DNA from: Massilia sp. BSC265
Lineage (GTDB): Bacteria > Pseudomonadota > Gammaproteobacteria > Burkholderiales > Burkholderiaceae_D
Direction of reading: 5' to 3'
Assembly: GCF_000740675.1 (NCBI RefSeq)
Contig: NZ_JPXI01000025.1
Span: forward strand, 62,001-126,000
DNA length: 64,000 nt
Below are positions 1 through 11,900 of the stretch, in pieces. The number at the start of each line of letters is the position of its first letter. The first letter of the stretch is position 1. The position numbers and the translations under genes are program-made. The notes beneath the pieces were generated by a model. The model made no database searches. It had not been told where the DNA came from and worked only from the letters and a program-made list of their open reading frames with translations.

Positions 1-793
1 CCAGCGCGAAGGTGCCGTAGCCGATGAAGTTGGCCGGCACGTGGATCTTCATCCACCAGCTCTGCAGCGCCGGCACCAGTGGCTGGATCTGGGCGGCGTC
101 GCGCGACACCGTGTACCACAGCAGGAAGGCGACTGCGGCCGAGATGATGAGCAGCACGAAGGGGCCGAGCTGGCGGGTGGCATAACGCCCCTCGTAATAC
201 AGGTAGAACATCGCGGTGATGATGGCGAACAGGATGAAGACTTCGTACAGGTTCGACACCGGGATATGGCCCACGTCCGGGCCCATCAGGTAGGACTCGT
301 ACCAGCGCACCATCATGCCGACCGACCCCAGCACCACGCCGGCCCAGCACAGCTTGCTGCCGACCGAGCCGCCGAATTCCGAGCGGCTGAACAGTCCCAG
401 CCAGTAGAACACGGTCGAGAACACGAACAGCGCGCTCATCCACAGGATGGCGGACTGGCTCGACAGCATGTATTTCAGGAAGAATTTCTGGTCGGCCGCA
501 CCGATGGCGCCCCCGTACAGCGAAATCGCCCACAGCGACAGCGCACCCACCAGCGGCAGCAGCCAGCGCATCGGCTTCCAGTACCAGCCCAGCAGGGCGA
601 AGGTGGGCGCGCTCAGGACGAGGATCACCTTCTCGTAGATGTCCATGTGGTGCGCGTAGCGGTTCAGCGCGAAGAGCGCGGCCGCCAACAGGGCGGCGCC
701 GTACAGCCAATCGATCGCGTTCAGGCTGCGGAAGAAGCCCGGCTGCTGGACATAGGCCCCAGGTTTGCCGGTTTGGGCTTGCGACAGTTCCAT
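1..793 (-). CDS. ccsB: Cytochrome c biogenesis protein CcsB/CcsA (ResC-type), 3' part missing at window edge
   Basis: An open minus-strand frame runs off the window; its start is the ATG complementary to 791-793 and 264 residues are visible. It begins MELSQAQTGKPG and holds several long hydrophobic segments, for example one around WLYGAALLAALFAL and one around YEVFILFAIITAMFYLYYEG. This fits the N-terminal half of the multi-pass haem-handling protein of system II cytochrome c maturation; the conserved tryptophan-rich haem motif lies beyond the edge. In the family it works with ResB to move haem across the inner membrane and attach it to apocytochrome c. It follows resB by 23 bases, so the two are almost certainly co-transcribed. 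Confidence 0.88.
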   Translation of the reverse strand, partial: MELSQAQTGKPGAYVQQPGFFRSLNAIDWLYGAALLAAALFALNRYAHHMDIYEKVILVLSAPTFALLGWYWKPMRWLLPLVGALSLWAISLYGGAIGAADQKFFLKYMLSSQSAILWMSALFVFSTVFYWLGLFSRSEFGGSVGSKLCWAGVVLGSVGMMVRWYESYLMGPDVGHIPVSNLYEVFILFAIITAMFYLYYEGRYATRQLGPFVLLIISAAVAFLLWYTVSRDAAQIQPLVPALQSWWMKIHVPANFIGYGTFAL

Positions 794-816
794 CGTACTC
801 TCCTGTTGCCGCGGCA

Positions 817-2913
817 TCATGCCGGCTGCGGCAGTTTTGCTTTCAAATCGTCGAATTCACGCTCGAAGTCGAGCGTCTTGCGCTGGGTGCTCATGGCCAT
901 CAGCGCATGGGCGCCGCCGTCCTGGTCGCGTACCCATACCCACATGCGCCGTTCACGAATATAAAACATTGCGAACACGCCGGCTACCAGCAGCAGGCAG
1001 CCGAAGTAGACGATGTTCTTGCCCGGCGAACGGGTCAGTTGCAGCACCGAAGCTTTTACTTCGGTGAACTCTTCCAGCTGCAGGTAGACCGGGGCGCCGT
1101 AGAACACGCTGTCCGACAGCGCGTTGGTGGCCAGCTGCAGGTAGCGGCCGTTGGCCTCGGTCGGCTCGATCGGCGGCAGGCCGGCGCGCGCGTTGGCGGC
1201 CTGCCACAACTCCCACAGGGCGCCGTTGAGCATCTTCATGAAGATGTTGGCTGCCTTTTCCTGCTCGGCCGGCGGGATCTTCTCGAGGAATTGCGACACG
1301 CCGATGAAGCCGCCGCGGCCGCCGTCCTCGCCGGCAAAGATGGCCAGGGTACGTGCAGCGGACTCCTCCAGTTGGCCCGTGAGGCCGCCCTGGGCCCGCT
1401 GTTCCGGCGCCAGCGCACGCGCCGCGTAACGCTTCGCGGCATCGAGGCGCAGGACCGGGTCGGCCAGCGCCGCACGCAGGCGCATCCAGGTGCGCACGCT
1501 GTACTCGGCGTCCGCCGGGATGCGCAGGAAGCTGAAGTTCTCCGACGGGTTGCTGCGCACGCCAGCCAGGTAGACCTGGGCGCCGTCGAGCGTCAGCGGC
1601 TGCATGTAGTTCATGAACTCGCGTGCCTGGCCGGTCTTGTCGCGCAGCTTGTATTGCACGCTCGGGCCGACGTTCTTCAGGTCCTTGGCCGTATCGTTCC
1701 TGGCTGCCGAGCCGGACGCCTTGCCAAGGGTGGCGCTGAGCTGTTCGTTGAACGAGACGTTCTTGGCGACGGCACGGGCATCCTGGTTGGCTGCGATGTT
1801 CTCGACGTTGAAGGGACGGAAGCCCGACCACTCCACCGACCAGGTCTCGTTGCCCTGCTTCAGCTCGGTGGCCGAGCCGACCGTGCCTTCGATCTGGAAG
1901 GGCTTGTCGCCCGTGCCGCTCATCGGGAAGCCGGTGAGCTTGAGCTTGCTACCGCCGTCGTCGAAGCTCGATTGGTAGACGGCGATGCCCTTGTAGATCA
2001 GCGGGTGGTTGACCTTGATCGTGGCCGGGAAGGTCTTGCCGGTTTCATGGTCGCGTACCGTGACATCGCTGGCGAACAGCTTGGGCATGCCGGTCGAATA
2101 GAAATCGATATGGAATTTATCGAGCCTGATCGAGAACGGCAGTTCCTGCACCAGCACGCCTGAGGCTTGCGGCAGCAGCGCCGTATCGCTGGTCTGGCCT
2201 TCGGCGATCAAGGTATTGCCGCGGAAGGTCGGGTTCGAGATGCCGAGGCGATGCTGGGCCGGGATGTCGGCAATCACGCCACTGCCCCCGAAGGGCGTCT
2301 TGCCGAGGAACCACTGCTGGAACTTGACCGGCAGTTCCGAGTCGAGCATGCCGCCCAGCAGGATCACGATGATGGCCGTGTGCGCGAAGATGTAGCCGAA
2401 CTTGTTGCCGGCGCCCTTCTTCGCAGCCACCAGCATGCCGTCCTCCTTGTCGACCATCTTGACCGCATAGCCGGCGTGGCGCAGGCGTTCGGCGGTCTGG
2501 GCAGCGAGAAGGGTACGGGCCACCGGCGCGGTCCATTCGACCTTGTGGTGGAAGTTGCGCAGGGATTCCTCGCGGACATGCTCGCGCCAGCTGCGCATGT
2601 CGCGCACCATCTTCGGCGTATTGCGCACCACGCACAGGGCGGTGGAAACGATCAGGGCGACCAGGATCAGCAGGAACCACCAGCTCGTGTACACGTTGTA
2701 CAGGCCGAGCTTGGCGAACACCTCGAACCAGAAGGGCCCGAACTGGTTCACGTAGTTCGGCATCGGCTCGTTCTGCTTGAGGACGGTGCCGACGACCGAG
2801 GCGATCGAGACAATGGTCAGCAGGCTGATGGCGAAGCGCATCGACGACACCAGCTCGACCGCTTCGGCAAACCCGCGGCGGCGGGTGTTCAGTTCAATTC
2901 CGGTGGTACTCAT
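817..2913 (-). CDS. resB: ResB/Ccs1-like cytochrome c biogenesis protein
   Basis: This 698-residue protein has the ResB layout. Two or three N-terminal membrane segments come first (around residues 25-45 and 75-95) and a third near 170 (FGYIFAHTAIIVILLGGMLDSEL). A long periplasmic domain follows, and a last membrane segment lies near the C-terminus (NIVYFGCLLLVAGVFAMFYIRERR). ResB and CcsB form the system II haem export and lyase complex. The length is in the usual range for betaproteobacteria. It lies between a dihaem cytochrome c, which is a likely client, and ccsB, all on the same strand. The ATG start fits the conserved N-terminus. Confidence 0.93.
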   Translation of the reverse strand: MSTTGIELNTRRRGFAEAVELVSSMRFAISLLTIVSIASVVGTVLKQNEPMPNYVNQFGPFWFEVFAKLGLYNVYTSWWFLLILVALIVSTALCVVRNTPKMVRDMRSWREHVREESLRNFHHKVEWTAPVARTLLAAQTAERLRHAGYAVKMVDKEDGMLVAAKKGAGNKFGYIFAHTAIIVILLGGMLDSELPVKFQQWFLGKTPFGGSGVIADIPAQHRLGISNPTFRGNTLIAEGQTSDTALLPQASGVLVQELPFSIRLDKFHIDFYSTGMPKLFASDVTVRDHETGKTFPATIKVNHPLIYKGIAVYQSSFDDGGSKLKLTGFPMSGTGDKPFQIEGTVGSATELKQGNETWSVEWSGFRPFNVENIAANQDARAVAKNVSFNEQLSATLGKASGSAARNDTAKDLKNVGPSVQYKLRDKTGQAREFMNYMQPLTLDGAQVYLAGVRSNPSENFSFLRIPADAEYSVRTWMRLRAALADPVLRLDAAKRYAARALAPEQRAQGGLTGQLEESAARTLAIFAGEDGGRGGFIGVSQFLEKIPPAEQEKAANIFMKMLNGALWELWQAANARAGLPPIEPTEANGRYLQLATNALSDSVFYGAPVYLQLEEFTEVKASVLQLTRSPGKNIVYFGCLLLVAGVFAMFYIRERRMWVWVRDQDGGAHALMAMSTQRKTLDFEREFDDLKAKLPQPA

Positions 2914-3052
2914 GTTCTATTTTCTACAGCGCCCAGGAAACCGGGCAAACCTGCCGAGCATACAGCAAAAAGGGCAGCCAGCTCGACGCCGCCGCCCTTC
3001 TTTTTTGGCGTATTGAACGACGCGCAGGTGCGCGTTCGTTGGCTTGCGCTGC

Positions 3053-3715
3053 TTATTTCAGGCCCGCGATATAGTCGGAGACAGCCTTCATTTCTTCCGC
3101 CGACATGCGCTGTGCGAGCGTGGTCATCTGGATGCTGTTCTTGCGGGCGCCGTTCTTGAATGCGTCCAGCTGGGCGTAGGTGTAGTCCTGGTGCTGGCCC
3201 GACAGGCGCGGGTACTGGGCCGGGATGCCGCTGCCGGTGGCGCCGTGGCAGCTGGCGCAGGCGGCGACGCCCTTCTCGGCGATGCCGCCGCGGTAGATCT
3301 TGCGCCCCAGCTCGACGGTGTCCTTGTTCTTGGCGGCACCCGGCTTGACCTGCTGGGTAGCGAGGTAGGCGGCGATGTGGCGCTTCTCGTCCTCGGTCAG
3401 CATCTTCGAGTACGGCGTCATGATCGGGTTCTGGCGGTTCGGGGTGGTGAAATCGACCAGCTGCTTGTGGGTATAGGCTTCGATCTGGCCCGCCAGCTTC
3501 GGGTTGGCGACGATGGTCGAGTTGCCGGCGGCGCCGTGGCAGGACATGCAGGCCGGCAGGCCGCGCGCGGCATCGCCCGAATCGTAGAGGGTTCCGCCTT
3601 TGGCCGGGTCGGCTTTCGGGGCGGCGCGTGGTGCTTCGGCCGCTGTCACGCCAGCGGAGACAGCCAGGGTTGCAACCAACAAGGACTTCAAAAGCGGAAA
3701 CGTCAAACGATTCAT
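3053..3715 (-). CDS. Dihaem cytochrome c, c4 type
   Basis: The 220-residue protein has a Sec signal peptide ([28 protein letters not shown]) and two CXXCH haem sites: CMSCH near residue 57 and CASCH near 155, one in each half. The two halves are a duplicated class I cytochrome c domain, each with a distal methionine candidate ([10 protein letters not shown] and [10 protein letters not shown]). This is the c4 pattern, a soluble or loosely bound periplasmic electron carrier to terminal oxidases. It lies 139 bases upstream of resB, whose product would help attach the haems. The exact electron partner cannot be read from the sequence. Confidence 0.9.
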   Translation of the reverse strand: MNRLTFPLLKSLLVATLAVSAGVTAAEAPRAAPKADPAKGGTLYDSGDAARGLPACMSCHGAAGNSTIVANPKLAGQIEAYTHKQLVDFTTPNRQNPIMTPYSKMLTEDEKRHIAAYLATQQVKPGAAKNKDTVELGRKIYRGGIAEKGVAACASCHGATGSGIPAQYPRLSGQHQDYTYAQLDAFKNGARKNSIQMTTLAQRMSAEEMKAVSDYIAGLK

Positions 3716-3787
3716 ACAAGCACCCTGAAAAAGTCAACAACAGATTTTGGAATTAACAGTGCAGCGGCCTTACTGGCGCCCCCTCAA

Positions 3788-3889
3788 GAGCGTCTAACAA
3801 AACCTTCAGGACAAGGCGCGCCGCCGGAGACAGTACGCCTGTACGGCGAGACGGGCAACGCAGTCGTGGAGGTTTTGTTGGACGCGCTA
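3788..3889. repeat. MITE/REP-like inverted-repeat element
   Basis: Imperfect terminal inverted repeats of about 16 bases face each other: GCGTCTAACAAAACCT near 3790-3805 and AGGTTTTGTTGGACGC near 3869-3884, with 15 of 16 positions matching. The GC-rich core between them, about 63 bases, itself holds a small palindrome (GTACGCCTGTACGGC). It sits in the divergent gap between the cytochrome c gene and engB and has no coding potential. The layout resembles a non-autonomous or REP-type genomic repeat; copy number elsewhere cannot be judged from this window. Confidence 0.5.
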
Positions 3890-3970
3890 AGCGGAACATC
3901 AATTAACCCCTTATTGTACAATAGCTTTGTTTCCCCATCGCCATTTCGTTGTCATTTACACCTTCCCCTT

Positions 3971-5721
<1,751 letters not shown>

Positions 5722-5740
5722 GCCCCGGCCCTCTCGTCAG

Positions 5741-5778
5741 AAAACCGCGCCGGGTGTGAACCGAGCGCGGTTTTTTTT
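5741..5778. terminator. Bidirectional rho-independent terminator between hemB and the tyrosinase gene
   Basis: An AACCGCGC stem pairs with GCGCGGTT across a short loop and is followed by eight T on the plus strand. On the minus strand the same hairpin is followed by TTTTC, so it can end both convergent transcripts. Confidence 0.85.
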
Positions 5779-5798
5779 GGCTTGCCGCCGGAGCGCTC

Positions 5799-7517
5799 TC
5801 AATATGCCTGGACGCTCACCGCAAGCAGCTCGACCGGCTCGCCATGGGCCGTATCGTGATGATGATGGTCATGGCCATGCTCGTGGCAATCCGGCCCGCA
5901 CATCGGCACGATGCGCAGATGGATGCTGCCGTCCGCCGGCAGCGAGTGCGCCGTGCTGTGCTGGCGCAGCTTGTCACTCAGGGGCAAGGTATAGGTCAGT
6001 GCGCCGTGTGCGCCGCGATGGCCGAACATCATGATGGTCGCCAGGTAATAGGGGCTGGATGCGTCCACGTGCAACAGGTCTTCCGGCCCGTTGAGGATCA
6101 CCATGTAGGCGTCGTGGGACATCTCGGGGAAGTTCAGGGTGACGTTGGCGACCAGAACCTGGCCACTCGTCTTGACCGCATCGACCAGGGTGCCGGGCAG
6201 GTTCACTTTCGCGTTGGCCGGTTGCGTGCGGTTCACCCGCCGCCGGAGCACGGTGCCCTCGATCACCTGCCCGCGCTTCGGCTTCCCGCGCGGGACGGGA
6301 ACAGCGGACGGCACCGCGTCGTCGCCGGAACCTTGCTCGTAGCCGTAGTCGAACGCACTCATCGAGGCGTAGTCGTCGGTCCGGGTTTTGGTCACGGGCT
6401 TGCCTTCCTTGTCGACGAAGAACAGGAAGGTTTGGCGCGCCCAGCGGTAGTAATCGGTCGCGCGTTCCGCTGCTGACTTCTGTGCGTCAGGCAGGTCGGT
6501 GCGCAGCTCGACGCCGGCCGGCAGGTAGGGCAGTCCCAGTTTCATCTGGCGACGGGTCCAGACCTCCCACAGCCGGTCGACATTGCCGTGGTGGAGGAAG
6601 AAGATCGGATCGACCGGGGACAGCATGTCGGCCATGAAGCCGCGCGTCTCGACGAAATTGCAGTCGCGCGAACCGACGCAGCGGTGGACCGAATTGTGGG
6701 GCCGGGCTTCCAGGATGCCGAAACCGGCCGAGGTGCTGTGGTTCGAAGTCTTCGCACTGGCGAAGGTGATGAAATCCGGCGCCGCCAACGCGGCCTGGAT
6801 GGTAGCCGGGGAGCAGGCGTCGGCGGTGGCCAGCGAGAATCCGGGCTGCTCGCGCCGGATGCCGCGTGCGCCCGGCTGGTTGAAGAACATGCCGCCGCGC
6901 GGATCGGTCACCATGTCGTACATCAGGTCCTGCTCGAAGCGGATGCGGCGTGTCAGCAGTTGGCTGAGCTGCGAACGGGGGTTGAAGCCACCGCCTGGCA
7001 GCGACCAGTAGCCGGCGCCTTCGATCACACCAGTCAGGACGCGCTGGAAATCCTGGGCGGTTGCCGTATAGGCCGGGTGGTTGGGGTCGAGCACGTCGTC
7101 GAACATGCCGTCCGGGACTTTCTGCTCCGCGGTCCAGTCCCAGTACGGCAGGGCGAATTGCGGGTCGCCGCTCAGCTCGCGGCAGATCTGCTCGAACCAG
7201 CCGAGGTAGGCACGGTGCCAGGGCAGGAACCACCAGTTGCCATGCGGGCAGTCCAGTGTATGGATGATGGCCTGGCGGTACCAGTTGCGCGGATCCTCGG
7301 GCGGCAGGGCCAGCATGGCGCGCACCGCCTTGGCATAGCTTTTCAGCATGCGCGCACCATGCGGTCCCGACGCATTGTAGCGGCGGAAGCGCGGGGCTGG
7401 CGTATTGGCGCGGGCCAGGCCGCCGAGGGGCAGCATGGTGGTGCAGAGGGCGAGGCTGGCCGCTTTCAGTGTGGCGCGGCGCGACTGGTCGCACACCTCG
7501 TATGGCTTGTCGATCAT
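5799..7517 (-). CDS. Tat-exported tyrosinase (type 3 copper polyphenol oxidase)
   Basis: The 572-residue protein opens with a twin-arginine signal (SRRATLKAASLALC). Copper site A includes the segment HGNWWFLPWHRAYLGWFE; copper site B includes HNSVH near the middle and HHGNVDRLWEVW. Type 3 copper enzymes of this family oxidise mono- or diphenols to quinones and can lead to melanin. The C-terminal third is a beta-rich domain. The last 35 residues hold a striking metal-binding tail, CGPDCHEHGHDHHHHD, which may load or buffer copper (inference). No caddie protein or copper chaperone gene is adjacent. Upstream, 7592-7610 carries a small inverted repeat (TAGGC..GCCTA) that could be an operator. Confidence 0.88.
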   Translation of the reverse strand: MIDKPYEVCDQSRRATLKAASLALCTTMLPLGGLARANTPAPRFRRYNASGPHGARMLKSYAKAVRAMLALPPEDPRNWYRQAIIHTLDCPHGNWWFLPWHRAYLGWFEQICRELSGDPQFALPYWDWTAEQKVPDGMFDDVLDPNHPAYTATAQDFQRVLTGVIEGAGYWSLPGGGFNPRSQLSQLLTRRIRFEQDLMYDMVTDPRGGMFFNQPGARGIRREQPGFSLATADACSPATIQAALAAPDFITFASAKTSNHSTSAGFGILEARPHNSVHRCVGSRDCNFVETRGFMADMLSPVDPIFFLHHGNVDRLWEVWTRRQMKLGLPYLPAGVELRTDLPDAQKSAAERATDYYRWARQTFLFFVDKEGKPVTKTRTDDYASMSAFDYGYEQGSGDDAVPSAVPVPRGKPKRGQVIEGTVLRRRVNRTQPANAKVNLPGTLVDAVKTSGQVLVANVTLNFPEMSHDAYMVILNGPEDLLHVDASSPYYLATIMMFGHRGAHGALTYTLPLSDKLRQHSTAHSLPADGSIHLRIVPMCGPDCHEHGHDHHHHDTAHGEPVELLAVSVQAY

Positions 7518-7806
7518 GACGTGCTCTCCGGTAAAGTGTGAACGGTGCCCGCAGGCAGTTGCCGGGGCACGGTTGCGCCTATCTCGATTGGTAGGCGTAG
7601 ACGTAGCCTAAACGCTCGGGTTCGCTTGCAATTTGGACAAGCACAACAATGCTGAGCGCCCGGCTATTGCGCCAGGTTGAACGCGTTTCTTGAGTGCAGC
7701 TATGCGGAGAGAAGCCAGCCTGTCTGCAAGGCAGGCCAGGTTTGCCAAGAGAAATGCTGATTGTGGATGCGGCGGACGCCGCACCTTGGAGGCTTGCTGG
7801 AGGGCG

Positions 7807-8718
7807 CTAGCGCCACTGCGGCGGCGGCTTGTACTCCGGGAACATTTCCTTGAACAGGAAAGTCATCAGCTGGTCCGTATCCTGCGGCCGCGCGCTCAGC
7901 TTGACGATGCGCCCCAGCCGGTGCGAATCCCATTCGAAGTCGCCGGTCTTTTCGCGGCGGATCAGCTCGATCATCTTCTTGACCACCGCGATCTCGATGT
8001 CCGGCTCGTTGCCCTGCTCCACCGTCACCTGCGTCAGCCAGCGGCGCTGGAAGTTCGGGTTCCAGCCACGGAACTTCAGGTCCATGCTGTGGAAGGTCTT
8101 GTTCGACACCGAGAACACGCCGCCGGACTCGTTGCGGTCTTCGCGGCCGCGGCCGTTGATGGCGGCGATGTTGGCCAGCGCATTGCGCATGCCCTTGGCG
8201 GATTCGCTTTCCTCGGCGGCCGGCTGCTCGCTGCCCGTGGCCGCGCCGCGCTGGCGGCGCCGGGCTTCGATGAAGGCCTGCATGTCGACCGGCTTTTCCT
8301 GGTCAAACTTCTGCGGCGGCTTGGTTTCCTTGACCGGCGCTTCCGGCGGAGTAGTGATCGTGTCCGGCAGGCGGGCGATCTCGATGCGCTCCTGTTGCGG
8401 CACCGGAATCGAAGGCATCGGCAGCGGCTTGGGCGCCTGCTCGCGCACGGCTTCCGTCGGCTTTTGTTTCATCGGTGCGACGTAGACCACTTCGCCCTCG
8501 TCGCCCGAGGCCGGCTTGGCCTGCTTGGCGTCCTTGTCGGGATTGAACAGCCAGATCAGGACCAGCAGCAGGTGCAGCAGGATCGTGCCGACCAGCGCCG
8601 GACGGTTCGGTCCCTGGCGGCCGTACGTGAGCACGGGGCGGCCCTGCATCGGCAGCGGCTGGCCGCAATGTGTGCAGATGTCGCTGTGCTCGTCGTAGAT
8701 GTGGGAATGGTCACGCAA
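7807..8718 (-). CDS. Hypothetical zinc-ribbon, single-TM, proline-rich protein
   Basis: I do not recognise a named family for this 303-residue protein. A cytoplasmic head carries a CXXC knuckle (CTHCGQPLP) near residue 17 and a histidine-rich start. One membrane helix (VGTILLHLLLVLIWLF) lies near 45-60. A proline- and charge-rich stretch of about 100 residues follows, then a folded C-terminal domain from about 200 with conserved-looking aromatic residues (FRGWNPNFQRRWLTQ). The layout, a short N-tail, one TM, a Pro-rich spacer and a periplasmic domain, recalls TonB-like proteins, but no TonB motif is convincing. It stands alone between the tyrosinase and the RND operon. Confidence 0.75.
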   Translation of the reverse strand: MRDHSHIYDEHSDICTHCGQPLPMQGRPVLTYGRQGPNRPALVGTILLHLLLVLIWLFNPDKDAKQAKPASGDEGEVVYVAPMKQKPTEAVREQAPKPLPMPSIPVPQQERIEIARLPDTITTPPEAPVKETKPPQKFDQEKPVDMQAFIEARRRQRGAATGSEQPAAEESESAKGMRNALANIAAINGRGREDRNESGGVFSVSNKTFHSMDLKFRGWNPNFQRRWLTQVTVEQGNEPDIEIAVVKKMIELIRREKTGDFEWDSHRLGRIVKLSARPQDTDQLMTFLFKEMFPEYKPPPQWR

Positions 8719-8877
8719 GGTCGAACGGTTCCTGATCGGCGTCTATCAATACTGCGAGAGCCCGCAGTCTAACCGTTTTGCAGCGGCGGCGCACTTTGAG
8801 GGCGCTTAAATAGCAACACAGCTTACCCGGGCGTCCCCTGAACGATGTTACGAGATGTTTCAGGCCTGCGAAAACCG

Positions 8878-8901
8878 GCAGGCGGGACCAGCCCCGCCTG
8901 C
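8878..8901 (-). terminator. Terminator hairpin after the RND permease gene
   Basis: A GCAGGCGGG/CCCGCCTGC stem lies just past the stop of the permease gene and is followed on the minus strand by CGGTTTTC. The flanking T run is moderate. Confidence 0.65.
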
Positions 8902-8920
8902 TTTTCGCCTTCAAGTACCC

Positions 8921-11900
8921 TCAGTGCGCCGTCTCCAGCTTGCCCAGCTGGCGGTCCGTCATCGGACCGGTGCCGCTGTACTTGTCGAGATACAGGTAGA
9001 TCACCGGGGTGATGTACAGCGTGATCACTTGCGAGAAGATCAGGCCGCCGACAACGGCCAGGCCCAGCGGCTGGCGCAGCTCGGCGCCGGCGCCGATGCC
9101 CAGCGCGATCGGCAGCGCGCCCATCATCGCCGCCAGCGTGGTCATCAGGATCGGGCGGAAGCGCAGGATGCAGGCCTCGCGGATCGCTTCCTGCGGGCTC
9201 ATGCCCTGGGTGCGCTGGGCGTCAAGGGCGAAGTCGATCATCATGATCGCGTTCTTCTTCACGATACCGATCAGCATCAGGATACCGATCATCGCGATCA
9301 GGGTCAGGTCCATGTCGAAGATCCACAGCGTCAGCAACGCCCCCACTGCCGCCGACGGCAGGCCGGCCAGGATGGTGATCGGGTGGATATAGCTCTCGTA
9401 CAGCACGCCCAGCAGCACGTAGATCACGCCGATGGCGGCGATGATCAGGATGAGCTGGCTCGACTGGGTGTCCTTGAACACCTGGGCATCGCCGCCGTAG
9501 TTGGTGATGATCGAGGCCGGCAGTTTCATGTCGCGGCCCATCTGTTCGATGGCCGCGGTGGCGTCGCCCAGCGGCACGCCCGGCGCCAGGTTGAAGGACA
9601 GCGTGATCGCCTGCAGCTGGCCCTGGTGGTTGACCGCCAGCGGGCCCACCGTGCGCTTGACGGTCGCGAAGCTCGACAGCTTGACCAGGTCGCCGTTCTT
9701 GGAACGCACCGAGACGCGCGACAGCGCCTCGTCGTAGTAGCGGTCGGTGGCTGCCGCTTCCAGGATCACATAGTAGCTGGCCGCGGTCGAGTAGATGGTC
9801 GAGACCTGGCGCTCACCAAACGAGGCGTACAGCACGGTGCGGATGTCGGCCATCTCCACGCCCAGCAGCGCCGCCTTGTCGCGGTCGATGTCGAGGGTGG
9901 CCTGCAGCGCCTTGTTCTGCGAGTCGCTGGTGACGTCGCGGAAACGCTGGTCGGCGCGCATGCGCTCGAGGAACTGCTCGGCCCAGCCGCCGATCTCGCC
10001 GCCCGACACGCTCTGCAGCGTGTACTGGTAGCGGCTCTTGCTCTGGCGGCCGCCCAGCTGCAGGTTCTGCACCGGGGACATGAACACCTGCACGCCGGCA
10101 ATGCCGCGGGTAGCCTTGCGCAGCTCGTCGACCACCTGCGGCATCGCCGGCCGCTCGCTCCTAGGCTTGAGCACCAGGAACATGCGGCCGCTATTGCCGC
10201 CGCCGGTGAACGAGGTCACGTCCTTCACGTGCGGGTTGGCGCGCACGATGTCCACCACCTGGGCCTGCAGCTTCTGCAGCGCCAGCGAGGATGTGTCCTC
10301 GGCCGCCTCGACCGTCACGCGCAGCTGGCCGATGTCTTCTTCCGGAAAAAAGCCCTTTGGCATAGTCACATACAGTACCGCGGTGAGCACGAAAGTACCG
10401 AGCGCCAGCATCAACACCAGGAAGCGGTGGCGCAATGCCATGTCCAGGGTACGGGTATAGCCGTCGCGCACATTGGTGAACATCGCTTCGAAGCGGCGGC
10501 CGATCCAGGACATTTCTTTCGGATCGACGTGGCCGCCGTGCTTGATCATGCGTGAGCTCAGCATCGGTACCAGGGTCAGCGACACCAGGGCCGAGACCAG
10601 CACCGCCAGGCCGACGATCACCGCGAATTCGCGGAACAGCAGACCGATCACACCGGGCATGAAAAAGATCGGAATGAACACCGCCACCAGCGAGATCGAA
10701 ATCGAGATGATGGTGAAGGCCACCTCGCGCGAGCCGACGAGTGCCGCCTGCAGCGGATTCTTGCCCATTTCCATATGACGCACGATGTTTTCCAGCACCA
10801 CGATGGCGTCGTCGACCACGAGGCCGACCGCGAGCGTGATGCCGAGCAGCGAAATATTGTCCAGGCTATAGCCGAAGGCATACAGCAGCGAAAGCGCGCC
10901 CAGCAGCGAGATCGGCACGGTGACGGCCGGGATGAAGGTAGCGGTCACGCGATGCAGGAACAGGAAGATGACCAGGATGACCAGCAACACGGTGCCGGCC
11001 AGGGTCAGGTTGACGTCGTGGATTGCTTCGCGGATCGATTCCGAGCGGTCATTCACCAGGTGGATCGTGATCGACCGCGGCAGCTGCTCCTCGAAACGCG
11101 GCATCAGCGCGCGCACCGCGTCGACCACCTGCACGGTATTGGCATTGGGCTGGCGCTGGACCATCAGCACGATCGAGCGTTCGCCGTTCAGGCTGCCCAT
11201 GGCCTTGACCGATTGGTAGCTGTCCTCGACCTCGGCGATGTCGCGCAGGCGCACGGGCTGGCCGTCGCGGGTGGCGACGATCAGGCCGGCGAAGTCGGCG
11301 GCGCGCATCAGCTGGCCGCCGCCCTGGATGGTCAGGCTCTGGGTCGGGCCGTCCAGGATGCCCAGCGGGGTGATGGAGTTGGCCGAGCGCAGCGCCGTGG
11401 CCAGCTCGGACATCGAGATGTTACGTGCGTTCATCAGGTCGTGCTTGGCACGTACCCGCACGGCGAAGCGCTTGCCGCCGTTGACCGTCACCTGGGCAAT
11501 GCCCGGCAGGGTCGAGATCGCCGGCGACACCAGGTTTTCCGCGTAGTCGTTCAGCTCCGACAAGTCCATCGACGGCGAGGTCATGTGCATGAACAGGATC
11601 GGGGCGTCGGCCGGATTGATCTTGCGGTAGGACGGCAGGTCGGTCATCTCCTGCGGCAGCTGGCGCTGGGCCTGCAGCAGCGCGGCCTGCACGTCCACGG
11701 CGGCCTGATTGACGTCGATCGATTCGTCGAACTCGAGCGTCAGGGAGGTATTCCCCTGGGTACTGGTCGAGCTGATCATCTTGATGCCGGCAATGGTCGC
11801 GAACTGCTTTTCCAGGGGCAGCGCGACCGACGAGGCCATGTTCTCCGGACTGGCGCCCGCCAGGTTGGCGTTGACGTTGATGACCGGCGTGTTATAGCTC

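Noticed and set aside
3044..3970. N-terminal extension of the engB frame
   Set aside because: It is antisense to the cytochrome c gene and runs through the repeat; the conserved EngB N-terminus starts at 3971.
8711..8914. Small 67-codon minus-strand frame upstream of the zinc-ribbon gene
   Set aside because: It overlaps the next start, has no ribosome site and no recognisable sequence.
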